Positions 1 through 5,820 of a stretch of DNA of 7,855 nt are shown in pieces. The DNA is from Acidobacteriota bacterium (GTDB taxonomy: Bacteria; Acidobacteriota; Thermoanaerobaculia; UBA5066): the NCBI GenBank assembly GCA_016789625.1, contig JAEUQS010000242.1:1-7855 (forward strand). The letters run 5' to 3'. Below the pieces are notes generated by a model, which saw only the letters and a program-made list of their open reading frames with translations, was not told where the DNA came from and did no database searches. The number at the start of each line of letters is the position of its first letter. Position 1 is the stretch's first letter. Position numbers and translations under genes: made by a program.

Positions 1-873
1 CAGCTCTTCGGAGAAACCCTCGACACCGAAGGCCGTGGTGACGTTGCGGAAGCCGTGGCGCCACGCGCTCAGAGCGTCGAGCGGCGCCTCGCACAGGATG
101 ATCTCGCCCGAGGCCTTGAAGGCTTCGCGGTTGAGGAGCCCGCGGTGCGGGCCCGGCAGATAGAGATGGTCGGGCGTGCCGGGCCGGAGGTTGTCGTTGA
201 TCTTCCGGCCGTAGCACCCGAGGACCTCGCCCTTCTCGCCGAAGAAGGGCACGGTGAGGGAGCCATTGAAATGCTCGTGCCCGGAGGAGCGAAAGAAGCC
301 GAGCTCCTGCAGCTTCCGCCGGAGCTTGGCCGACAGCGTGACGCCGAGCGTGCGGTCTCCGTAGCCGAGGCGGAAGCGCGCGATGAGCTCGGCGTCGTCG
401 AGGCCGCGCTTGCCGAGGTACGCGAGCGCCTCGGGGCTTCTCTCGAGCCGCGCCTGGTAGTACGCGACGGCGTCGCTCACGAGCTCCTGGTCCTCGGCTC
501 CCTCGCGGAGCGGCGATGGCAGCTCCTCGCCCCGCCGCCGCTCGGCGATCTCGGTCTTGCGGCCGAAGAGCTTCTGCGCGTCGTCCGGGAAAAACTCCTC
601 GGCCAGCTCTCGCGCGGCCTGGTGGAAGCCGCTTTCCTTCTGCCACATCACCCAATCGATGACGGAGCCGCCCTTCTGACAGGCGCCCATACAGTGGAAG
701 AGGTTCTTGTCGGGCGTGACGATCAGAGAGGCTGTGCTGTCTTCGTGGCGGCTGCAGCGGCCCACGAGGTTCTCGCCCAGACCCCGCAGCTCGATGCCCG
801 CCCTCTCGACGAGCTGCCTGACCGGAATTTCTCGCTTGATGCGCTCGAGCAGGTGGTCGGGAATCCGCGGCAT
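1..873 (-). CDS. CHC2 zinc-finger / Toprim DNA primase (DnaG-like), C-terminus beyond window
   Basis: Reading the minus strand from the ATG at 873 gives 291 uninterrupted codons to the window edge, so the gene is partial at its 3' end. A strong GGAGGAGG ribosome-binding site (879-886) lies 5 nt upstream and decides the start. Residues 40-65 form a CHC2-type zinc ribbon (C40, H43, C61, C65) followed by GGSVIDWV, as in DnaG. The last pair is spaced CxxxC rather than the usual CxxC. Residues 202-224 (FNGSLTVPFFGEKGEVLGCYG) match the DnaG catalytic-core entry. CEAPLDAL (261-268) is the first Toprim motif, with E262 as the expected metal-binding glutamate. The family synthesises RNA primers for replication. 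This copy diverges from an R-M operon, so I infer an accessory primase of a mobile element rather than the housekeeping gene. The downstream helicase-binding region is not visible. Confidence 0.88.
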   Translation of the reverse strand, partial: MPRIPDHLLERIKREIPVRQLVERAGIELRGLGENLVGRCSRHEDSTASLIVTPDKNLFHCMGACQKGGSVIDWVMWQKESGFHQAARELAEEFFPDDAQKLFGRKTEIAERRRGEELPSPLREGAEDQELVSDAVAYYQARLERSPEALAYLGKRGLDDAELIARFRLGYGDRTLGVTLSAKLRRKLQELGFFRSSGHEHFNGSLTVPFFGEKGEVLGCYGRKINDNLRPGTPDHLYLPGPHRGLLNREAFKASGEIILCEAPLDALSAWRHGFRNVTTAFGVEGFSEEL

Positions 874-950
874 GGAAGCCTCCTCCGTCGTCAAACCCTG
901 TCAAGGGGGGTCGAGCAAAAAAGTAGGGTCGGGTTTTTGGCCATCGATCG

Positions 951-987
951 TTGACGGTAACGTACAAGCTATGTACGCTAGCGTCAA
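951..987. promoter_or_regulatory. Dyad operator with overlapping divergent promoter-like hexamers
   Basis: Arms TTGACGGTAACGTACA (951-966) and TGTACGCTAGCGTCAA (972-987) are inverted copies matching at 14 of 16 positions around a 5-nt spacer. The dyad lies in the 159-bp gap between the primase (start 873) and the XRE regulator (start 1033). Because it is symmetric, each strand carries TTGACG, 17 nt, then TACGCT (plus) or TACGTT (minus), which resemble a -35 and a weak -10. Inferred role: operator bound by the adjacent XRE protein, controlling itself, the R-M genes and perhaps the primase. The palindrome is directly visible; regulator binding and promoter activity are inferred. Confidence 0.6.
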
Positions 988-1032
988 GTGCTCCACCTTC
1001 TCCCCGCTCCACGCGCACCTACACTCGAAGCC

Positions 1033-1410
1033 ATGCCGAGGCCGAGGCGAAAGATGGACTTGGAATCAGAAGGACTCGGAGGCCGAATCCGGCGGCTTCG
1101 CGTCGCCAAAGGTCTCACTCAGGATGCCCTCGGGGAGCGGGTGGGACTCTCCCGCCGGATGGTTGCGTACTACGAGGTACAGGGGGGTGAGCCCCGCCCC
1201 GAGCTTCTCCTCAAGCTCGCTTCGGCGCTCGGCGTTTCCGTCGACGTCCTCGCAGGCCTCAAGCCCACGCCGATGGCTCCTTCGGAGCCTCCGGTCAGCC
1301 CACGTCTGCTCAGACGCATCAAGAAGCTCGAGGAGCTTCCCGCTCACGACCAGAAGGCCGTCCTGCGCATGATCGACATGATGGTCGAGGCGCGCCGCAA
1401 GACCGCTTGA
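1033..1410 (+). CDS. XRE-family helix-turn-helix regulator, probable R-M controller
   Basis: This 125-residue protein has a Cro/C1-type helix-turn-helix at about residues 17-72: GRIRRLRVAKGLTQDALGER, then recognition helix LSRRMVAYYE (39-48), then LLLKLASALGVSVDVLAGL. The C-terminal 35 residues are charged and helical (LLRRIKKLEELPAHDQKAV onward), as in many XRE regulators, and may aid dimerisation. It is longer than classic R-M C proteins (about 80 residues). It sits immediately upstream of the methyltransferase, in the same direction, with a 16-bp dyad just ahead of it. Inferred job: timing expression of the R-M genes and repressing itself. The start is uncertain. ATG 1033 has no clear ribosome-binding site; ATG 1054 and GTG 988 are alternatives, and GTG 988 would give a near-leaderless mRNA if the promoter in the dyad is used. 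Confidence 0.85.
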   Translation: MPRPRRKMDLESEGLGGRIRRLRVAKGLTQDALGERVGLSRRMVAYYEVQGGEPRPELLLKLASALGVSVDVLAGLKPTPMAPSEPPVSPRLLRRIKKLEELPAHDQKAVLRMIDMMVEARRKTA

Positions 1411-1465
1411 CGATCGAGACTCTTCCTCTCGTGATCGCCCCGGTTTCTGGCGCATAGTTCGGGTG

Positions 1466-3052
1466 ATGAGACACGCCTTCGCGGTCGAGCTACCCGCTCC
1501 CGCTCCGCCCATCGCCGGCGAGTCCCCCTCTTCCTATGCGGCCCGCGCGGGTGAGCTCTACCTCGGCTCCCAGCACCAGGACGCGCGCCGCGCGCTCGGG
1601 CAGTTCTTCACGACTCCCGACGTGGCGAGGTTCATGGCCCGCATGGCTCGCCCCGGCCGCAAGACCCGCACGGTGCTCGACCCGGGCGCGGGCTCGGGCA
1701 TCCTGGCCTGTGCGCTTCTCGAGGAGCTGCCCGCCGAGGCTGGGCCGGTTCACGTCCTGGCCTATGAGGTCGACCCCGGCCTCGCCCGCGTCTGCGAGGC
1801 GTCGCTGGCTCACGCCCAGCTCTGGCTCTCGAGCCGTGGGACGGCGATGACGTTCGAGGTGCGCTGCCGCGACTTCGTCTCGGAGAACGGAGGCTTTCTC
1901 GCAAGCTCGCTCTTCGACGTGGCCCCGGAGCAGCTCTTCGATGTTGCGATCCTCAATCCTCCCTACTTCAAGCTGACGAAGTCCGATCCGCGGGCCAGGG
2001 CAGCGGCCGAGATCGTTCATGGCCAGCCCAATATCTACGCGGCCTTCCTGGCGATCGCGGCCCGGCTCCTCGGCCCGCGCGGCGTGATGGTGAGCATCAC
2101 GCCCCGGAGCTTCGCGACCGGGGACTATTTCTCGAGGTTCCGCGAGTACCTCTTCCGTCAGGTGTCGCTCGAGGGAATCCACCTCTTCGCTTCGCGCTCC
2201 TCGGCCTTCGAGAAGGACGCGGTCCTTCAGGAAAACGTGATTCTGAGAGCGCGCAAGGGACTGCCGATTCCCACGGTGCGCATCTCGACGAGCGCGGGGA
2301 CGGCCGATCTGTCCCGCCCGCGCTCGCGGCAGGTCCCCGTGAGTGAGGTCCTGGACGCGAGAAAGGGCTTCACGCTCCACATCCAGGCCGAGGACGCCGA
2401 CGACGACGTCCGTCGTTTCGTTTCCTCCTGGCCCGAGACGCTGGGCTCTTTGGGCCTCCTCGTTTCGACCGGGCCGGTCGTGGCCTTTCGGGCTCGCCCT
2501 TTCCTTCGCCACCATGGTCAGTCGGGCGCCGTGCCGCTTCTGTGGCTGGCTCACGTGCAGCAGATGCAGGTGGTCTGGCCGCTTCCCAAGACGTCCAAGC
2601 CGCAGTTCATGGAGGCGAGCGCCGCTTCGGAGAAGCTCCTGGTGCCCCGCGGCAACTACGTCGTGATGCGGCGTTTCTCGGCCAAGGAAGAGGCTTGCCG
2701 CCTGGTGGCCGCTCCGCTTCTCGAGACCAGCATCGCGGGCGCCGCGCTGGGCCTCGAGAATCACCTCAACTACGTCTACAGACAGCGCGGCGCGATGAGC
2801 CCCGAAGAGACGACGGGGCTCGCGGCCGTTCTGGGGAGCTCCTTGCTGGATCGCTACTTCAGGCTCTCGAATGGGAGCACCCAGGTGAATGCCACCGAGC
2901 TGCGCCGCTTGCCGCTTCCGAGGGCGGAGGATCTGAAACGCATCGGGCTCGAGGTCCTGGACTCGGCGGACGGCCCCGCCGCCGCCGGGTCGATCGTCGA
3001 GAAGGTGCTGGATCTGCCCACGACGCTCCGCGCGAAAGGCGCCGATGCGTAG
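1466..3052 (+). CDS. Type II N6-adenine DNA methyltransferase of a BsuBI/PstI-type R-M system
   Basis: This 528-residue protein is close to the usual size of M.PstI/M.BsuBI-like enzymes. It transfers a methyl group from AdoMet to adenine in the recognition site and so blocks the partner endonuclease. Motifs appear in gamma-class order: LGQFFTTPDVARFM (44-57, motif X-like), DPGAGSG (72-78, AdoMet loop, motif I), YEVDP (100-104, motif II), CRDF (134-137, motif III) and the catalytic NPPY followed by FKL (164-170, motif IV). The C-terminal half is less conserved and should hold the target-recognition domain. ATG 1466 was chosen; GTG 1463 adds one residue. No good ribosome-binding site is visible. 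CATAGT at 1453-1458 resembles a -10 placed for a leaderless transcript, but its -35 is poor. The stop overlaps the endonuclease start. The family-typical target is CTGCAG, which is inferred and not read from the sequence. Confidence 0.92.
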   Translation: MRHAFAVELPAPAPPIAGESPSSYAARAGELYLGSQHQDARRALGQFFTTPDVARFMARMARPGRKTRTVLDPGAGSGILACALLEELPAEAGPVHVLAYEVDPGLARVCEASLAHAQLWLSSRGTAMTFEVRCRDFVSENGGFLASSLFDVAPEQLFDVAILNPPYFKLTKSDPRARAAAEIVHGQPNIYAAFLAIAARLLGPRGVMVSITPRSFATGDYFSRFREYLFRQVSLEGIHLFASRSSAFEKDAVLQENVILRARKGLPIPTVRISTSAGTADLSRPRSRQVPVSEVLDARKGFTLHIQAEDADDDVRRFVSSWPETLGSLGLLVSTGPVVAFRARPFLRHHGQSGAVPLLWLAHVQQMQVVWPLPKTSKPQFMEASAASEKLLVPRGNYVVMRRFSAKEEACRLVAAPLLETSIAGAALGLENHLNYVYRQRGAMSPEETTGLAAVLGSSLLDRYFRLSNGSTQVNATELRRLPLPRAEDLKRIGLEVLDSADGPAAAGSIVEKVLDLPTTLRAKGADA

Positions 3053-4010
3053 GGGCCGCCTCGGCGAGGCGCAAGCAATCCTCGCGGCTCTTGGGCTACC
3101 GCCCGCTCAGCAAAACGAGATCTCGGCGTACACGCTGATGGCGCTCGCCGAAGTGGACCGCCGCACTCCCTGGGCCGCGGCCAAGCGGCGGTCCCTGCGC
3201 ATTCACGGGATGCTGACGTTCATGAGCGAGAAGCTCGGCAAGAAGTACGCGGAAAACACCCGCGAGACGATCCGCCGGCAGGTCATCCATCAGCTGGTCC
3301 TCGCTCACGTGGCCGACCGCAACCCGGACGACCCCAGCCTTCCCACGAATCACCCGCGCACGCACTACGCGATCAGCGAGGCCGCCCTCGCCGTCTTGAG
3401 AGCTCATGGCTCCAGCTCCTTCGCCGAGGCCGTGCAGGCTTTCCACGGCAAGAGACCGTCGCTCACGGAGCTCTATGCGGCCCATCGAGCGTCGACCCGC
3501 GTTCCCGTGGTCCTGCCTTCGGGAAAAGAGATATCGCTTTCCCCCGGCCGCCACAACGAGCTTCAGGCCGTCGTGCTCACTGAGTTCGCGCAGCGCTTCA
3601 CCCCGGGAGCGACGCTGCTCTATCTCGGTGACACGGAAGAGAAGCACCTCGTCGTCGACCGCGCGGCCCTGGCCGCTCTCGGCGTTCCCGTCTCCGTGCA
3701 CGACAAGCTCCCCGATGTCGTCCTCCACGTGCCGGAGCGAGGATGGCTCGTTCTCATCGAGGTCGTCACCTCACGCGGCCCCGTCTCCCCCAAGAGGAAG
3801 CTCGAGCTCGAGGCTCACCTCGCCGGCGCGACGCCACACCGGATCTACCTCTCGGCTTTCCCCGACTTCAGAGAGTTCAAAAAGCACCTGGACAACATCG
3901 CTTGGGAGACCGAGGTCTGGATCGCCGAGATGCCCGGTCACATGATCCACTTCAACGGCGACAAGTTCCTCGGCCCGGCGGCCCCAGCGGCGGCCGAAGG
4001 AGTCCGCTGA
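3045..4010 (+). CDS. BsuBI/PstI-family type II restriction endonuclease
   Basis: This 321-residue protein is the cutting partner of the upstream methyltransferase. The C-terminal third carries the family signature in order: LYLGDTEEKHLVVDRAAL (192-209), VHDKLPDVVLHVPERGWLVL (218-237), IEVVTSRGPVSPKRK (238-252), LSAFPDFREFKKHLDNIAWE (269-288), then ETEVWIAEMPGHMIHFNGDK (288-307) and FLGP (308-311). D224 in KLPD and E239 in LIEVVTS are the likely metal-binding residues of the PD-(D/E)XK nuclease fold; the usual lysine is not obvious. The N-terminal 150 residues are helical, and DNA recognition there is inferred. Its ATG overlaps the methyltransferase stop by 8 nt (ATGCGTAG), which implies translational coupling and places the endonuclease last, a safe order for establishing the system. 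All motifs are intact, so I see no reason to call it inactive. Specificity for CTGCAG is inferred from the family. Confidence 0.94.
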   Translation: MRRGRLGEAQAILAALGLPPAQQNEISAYTLMALAEVDRRTPWAAAKRRSLRIHGMLTFMSEKLGKKYAENTRETIRRQVIHQLVLAHVADRNPDDPSLPTNHPRTHYAISEAALAVLRAHGSSSFAEAVQAFHGKRPSLTELYAAHRASTRVPVVLPSGKEISLSPGRHNELQAVVLTEFAQRFTPGATLLYLGDTEEKHLVVDRAALAALGVPVSVHDKLPDVVLHVPERGWLVLIEVVTSRGPVSPKRKLELEAHLAGATPHRIYLSAFPDFREFKKHLDNIAWETEVWIAEMPGHMIHFNGDKFLGPAAPAAAEGVR

Positions 4011-4041
4011 CTCGAAGCGGCTCGCGCGACATGGTGAAGAG

Positions 4042-4464
4042 CTACGCCTTGCCCTTCCTTCGGCGCTGAATGTCGTCTTCGTAGGACCAGCCGCGGGTTC
4101 CTTCGGGAAAAATCTCGTTGCCGACCCACTGCTCCTCAGCGCCGGGTTCACTGAGCCGCGCGCCGGGGGCAGCCGTGTGATCGACGCGAGCGTCGCCCTT
4201 GATCATCAGATAACCGTCGACATACTCCAGCTCAACGCCCCGGCTCTGCGCGGTGGCTCTCGCGATCTCAAAGGCGCCCTCACGCGCCCCTTCGTGCGGT
4301 CTGATCGCCAAAATGCCTTCACGGATCCATCGGTAGTCGGCGCGCAATCCTCCGTTCGGGTTCTCTAGGATGCTCGCTCCGGCCTCGGCGCCTATCCTTC
4401 CGAAGAGACTCCAGCCCTCAAGGTGACGTTCGATAGGGAAGAAGGGATGTGGACTTGCGTTCAT
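4042..4464 (-). CDS. Hypothetical protein, 140 aa, unrecognised
   Basis: The ATG at 4464 is preceded by GGAGG with a 6-nt spacing, a convincing start that rules out the upstream TTG at 4482. The gene is convergent with the endonuclease, 31 nt apart. I do not recognise the family. It is soluble, with no signal peptide or membrane segment. Residues 17-35 (EGWSLFGRIGAEAGASILE) and 39-56 (GLRADYRWIREGILAIRP) alternate charged and hydrophobic residues as in a small alpha/beta domain. Residues 62-89 include a helix and the strand VELEYVDGYLMIKG. The tail is highly charged and ends in QRRRKGKA. Size, orphan position and a toxin/immunity locus nearby would suit an orphan immunity or accessory protein, but nothing in the sequence proves that. 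Codon use matches the neighbouring genes. Confidence 0.75.
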   Translation of the reverse strand: MNASPHPFFPIERHLEGWSLFGRIGAEAGASILENPNGGLRADYRWIREGILAIRPHEGAREGAFEIARATAQSRGVELEYVDGYLMIKGDARVDHTAAPGARLSEPGAEEQWVGNEIFPEGTRGWSYEDDIQRRRKGKA

Positions 4465-4480
4465 TTCACGCCTCCGAATC

Positions 4481-4510
4481 AAACATCACCCACTCGGGGC
4501 GTTTCGTCAA
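4481..4510 (-). promoter_or_regulatory. Possible sigma70-like promoter of the 140-aa hypothetical gene
   Basis: On the minus strand TTGACG (4510-4505) is followed 17-18 nt later by TGATGT or GATGTT, about 20 nt upstream of the ATG at 4464. The -35 is good and the -10 weak. Position and orientation fit the gene, but such matches arise easily by chance. Confidence 0.3.
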
Positions 4511-4559
4511 GGATCCGACTTCCTTCGACTGTAGATCTCCCCCTAAAGGCACCGCCCGA

Positions 4560-4604
4560 GACCGACCAGAGAGGGACCGACCGGAGAATGACCGCTCTCG
4601 CCGG
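4560..4604. repeat. Three imperfect 15-bp tandem units
   Basis: GACCGACCAGAGAGG (4560-4574) and GACCGACCGGAGAAT (4575-4589) share a 15-bp period. A third, degenerate unit starts GACCG at 4590. They lie upstream of the leftward hypothetical gene and mark the beginning of the repeat-rich stretch. No function is assigned. Confidence 0.55.
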
Positions 4605-4746
4605 CTCCGGGGAAAGGCGTGTTCGCGCCGGGCGCTCAGCAGGGTCCGCGCCGGGCTCGGGCCCGGCACGTCCCCTCGCATCCGTACCGCGCTGCGTCAC
4701 TACGGCCGGATCAGCGGCCTTCGTGCCGCATCGCGTCACGGCCGCT

Positions 4747-4787
4747 GTCCGATAACCGCTTGTTATCGGACCCGGGGCTTTTCCTTT
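4747..4787 (+). terminator. 10-bp stem-loop followed by a T-rich tract, terminator-like
   Basis: Arms GTCCGATAAC (4747-4756) and GTTATCGGAC (4762-4771) are perfectly complementary around CGCTT. Downstream on the plus strand comes CCGGGGCTTTTCCTTT. The T-rich tract starts 7 nt after the stem, which is later than in a classical intrinsic terminator, and there is no rightward gene just upstream. The shape could equally be a protein-binding palindrome. Confidence 0.35.
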
Positions 4788-4834
4788 AAGCGCGTCCGCT
4801 CCGCGGCCGCGGGGCACGCCGTTCCCCTTCGCGT

Positions 4835-4851
4835 CGCGGCCTTCGGCCGCG
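4835..4851. repeat. TTC-triloop hairpin (copy 1)
   Basis: Arms CGCGGCC and GGCCGCG pair perfectly around TTC. The same architecture, a GC-only stem closed by TTC or GAA, recurs at 4941-4955, 5172-5186, 5467-5479, 5821-5835 and 6206-6220. Confidence 0.7.
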
Positions 4852-4886
4852 CCGTTTGTACATAACCAAAGGCTATGTCAAACCGG
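4852..4886. repeat. Compact dyad of the TATGT motif, recombinase-site-like
   Basis: Two inverted copies of a CG-TTTG-ACATA motif face each other. The left arm is CCGTTTGTACATAACC (4852-4867). The right arm GGCTATGTCAAACCGG (4871-4886) is its inverse with one base missing and one substitution. The inner half-sites CATAA and CTATG flank the 7-bp centre CCAAAGG. Two inverted binding arms around a 6-8 bp centre is the layout of Xer/dif-like tyrosine-recombinase core sites. Two further copies of the motif are at 6149-6253. The repeats are visible; the recombinase reading is inferred, and no integrase gene is in the window. Confidence 0.5.
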
Positions 4887-4940
4887 CGAGAGCGCACGGT
4901 GCGCGCGGACGCCGCCGCGCGGGCTCTTTGTCTAGCTGCG

Positions 4941-4955
4941 CGCGCCTTCGGCGCG
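4941..4955. repeat. TTC-triloop hairpin (copy 2)
   Basis: Arms CGCGCC and GGCGCG pair perfectly around TTC. Confidence 0.6.
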
Positions 4956-5159
4956 GGCTGGAAGCTCATAGCCCTGTCACGCCCTTCGCTATCGCCGCGC
5001 GACGCGTCGCTTCGGGCGCCGCGACGCTCGCCGCGAAGGTCGCGCCAGGGCCGCAATCGGCTCCGCTCTCGCCCTCCTGGTCCGCACCTCGCCGCCGACA
5101 GCCCCGGCACCGCTTCGGCGTCCGCTTCGCGGCCGCGGCTCTTTCACGCGCTGGTCATG

Positions 5160-5194
5160 CCGCTCGCTCCTGCGGCCTTCGGCCGCGCGAGCGG
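5160..5194. repeat. Two-tier hairpin with TTC triloop (copy 3)
   Basis: An outer stem CCGCTCG (5160-5166) / CGAGCGG (5188-5194) encloses an inner stem GCGGCC (5172-5177) / GGCCGC (5181-5186) closed by TTC. An asymmetric internal loop of 5 and 1 nt separates the tiers. Confidence 0.65.
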
Positions 5195-5423
5195 CCCGCC
5201 AGCGCCGCCTTCGGCGCCGGAGTACGGGGGTTCAGCAGCTAAGGAAAGAGCAGCCAGCCAGGAGGCGCCAGGACGGCCGCTCGTCTCGAGGCTCGCATCT
5301 CCACGCCGGACGCCCGATCGCCGTTCCTGCGGGCTCCTGTGCGCGCAGTCCGCCATCGTGAAGCGGTCCGCGGGGAGCACCGGGACCGACGAGGTGTCCG
5401 TTTCCCGTCGCTCCGGCCGCGCC

Positions 5424-5516
5424 CCGAAGAGATGGCCGAATACGCGGACCTCGTCCAGGGCCTTCGGCCGCTTCGCGGCGAGCTCCGCTCGCCCTGGACA
5501 AGCTCCACGTCTTCGG
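5424..5516. repeat. Nested stem-loop
   Basis: The outer pairing is CCGAAGA (5424-5430) with TCTTCGG (5510-5516). The inner pairing is GTCCAGGGC (5453-5461) with GCCCTGGAC (5491-5499). A TTC-triloop hairpin GCCGC/GCGGC (5467-5479) lies inside. The structure overlaps the coding-like remnant 5432-5607, so part of the pairing may be an accident of codon choice, but three nested tiers are unusual. Confidence 0.5.
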
Positions 5517-5607
5517 CCCCACCCCTGATATCGAGGAGATGCGTTCGCATCTCCTCGTTGCCGAGGAGCTCGTCCAACTCGATTTCATCTTGAGTGTCCC
5601 GCCCTGA
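5432..5607 (+). pseudogene. Small coding-like ORF interrupted by a one-base frameshift
   Basis: From the ATG at 5432 the frame reads MAEYADLVQGLRPLRGELRS, then degrades. The neighbouring frame from 5491 reads ALDKLHVFGPTPDIEEMRSH then LLVAEELVQLDFILSVPP and stops at TGA 5605-5607. Restoring one base near 5491 gives a coherent protein of about 58 residues, rich in Leu, Val and acidic residues with GC-ending codons like the neighbouring genes. The surrounding frames read as Arg/Ser/Pro noise instead. I do not recognise the family; the pattern suggests two amphipathic helices. There is no clear ribosome-binding site, as GAAGAG abuts the ATG. Options are a recent pseudogene, a sequencing error, a -1 programmed frameshift, or coincidence. 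The antisense frame is also open here and cannot be fully excluded. Confidence 0.4.
5532..5557. repeat. Perfect 12-bp palindrome
   Basis: CGAGGAGATGCG (5532-5543) and CGCATCTCCTCG (5546-5557) are perfectly complementary with only TT between them. It lies inside the coding-like remnant, where it would encode EEMRSHLL. Confidence 0.75.
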
Positions 5608-5635
5608 CCCAGGGCGGGAAATCCCATTTCCCGCC
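5597..5635. promoter_or_regulatory. Two overlapping, mutually exclusive 10-bp hairpins
   Basis: Hairpin one pairs TCCCGCCCTG (5597-5606) with CAGGGCGGGA (5610-5619) around ACC. Hairpin two pairs GGCGGGAAAT (5613-5622) with ATTTCCCGCC (5626-5635) around CCC. The segment 5613-5619 belongs to both, so only one can form. All pairs are Watson-Crick. This is the layout of an attenuator or RNA switch, and it starts at the stop codon of the 5432-5607 remnant. No regulated gene follows on the plus strand, so function is unproven. Confidence 0.5.
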
Positions 5636-5648
5636 ATAGAAGCGTCTT

Positions 5649-5715
5649 GGCCACCGCGCGGAGGGAGTCAAGCCCGGAGCGAAGCGCAGTGGCTTGACGC
5701 CCGAGCACGGTGGCC
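5649..5715. repeat. Nested stem-loop
   Basis: The outer stem GGCCACCG (5649-5656) pairs with CGGTGGCC (5708-5715). The inner stem GTCAAGCC (5667-5674) pairs with GGCTTGAC (5691-5698). Both are perfect 8-bp stems separated by internal loops of 10 and 9 nt. The near-symmetric internal loop suggests an evolved RNA or DNA fold rather than chance. Confidence 0.6.
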
Positions 5716-5719
5716 TACG

Positions 5720-5740
5720 GCCCGCCGCTGCGCGGCGGGC
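5720..5740. repeat. Perfect 9-bp GC hairpin
   Basis: GCCCGCCGC (5720-5728) and GCGGCGGGC (5732-5740) pair around TGC. The sequence continues TCTCTTCGG on the plus strand, so there is no T-run for an intrinsic terminator. Confidence 0.65.
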
Positions 5741-5820
5741 TCTCTTCGGACCTTCCCGCTCGCGATCCCGATATCGGTTTCCACGATTCCTAACTCCGGC
5801 CGCGAGCGCAGCGAGCATCC

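Noticed and set aside
899..904. TTGACA on the minus strand as a -35 for the primase
   Set aside because: A 17-nt spacing puts the -10 at AGGCTT, over the ribosome-binding site and 3 nt from the start codon, which is not workable.
55..954. 299-codon plus-strand frame over the primase
   Set aside because: The opposite strand encodes a CHC2/Toprim primase with a strong ribosome-binding site. The plus frame is a shadow rich in Leu, Ala, Glu and Arg.
1411..1440. Imperfect CGATC..GAG / CTC..GATCG inverted repeat between regulator and methyltransferase
   Set aside because: The arms are short and gapped, with no T-run and no promoter spacing. It is too weak to list as a terminator or operator.
1490..2764. 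Long 424-codon minus-strand open frame across the methyltransferase
   Set aside because: It is antisense to a gene with intact motifs I, II and IV, is Arg/Glu/His-rich in the way of antisense readings of GC-rich genes, and has no recognisable domain.
4008..4044. Terminator between the convergent endonuclease and hypothetical genes
   Set aside because: Only a 5-bp stem (CCGCT/AGCGG) near the stop, with no T-tract on either strand.
4875..5528. 217-codon plus-strand frame in the hairpin array
   Set aside because: Composition is almost only Arg, Ala, Ser, Pro and Gly, with no ribosome-binding site or motif. It is open because stop codons are rare at this GC content.
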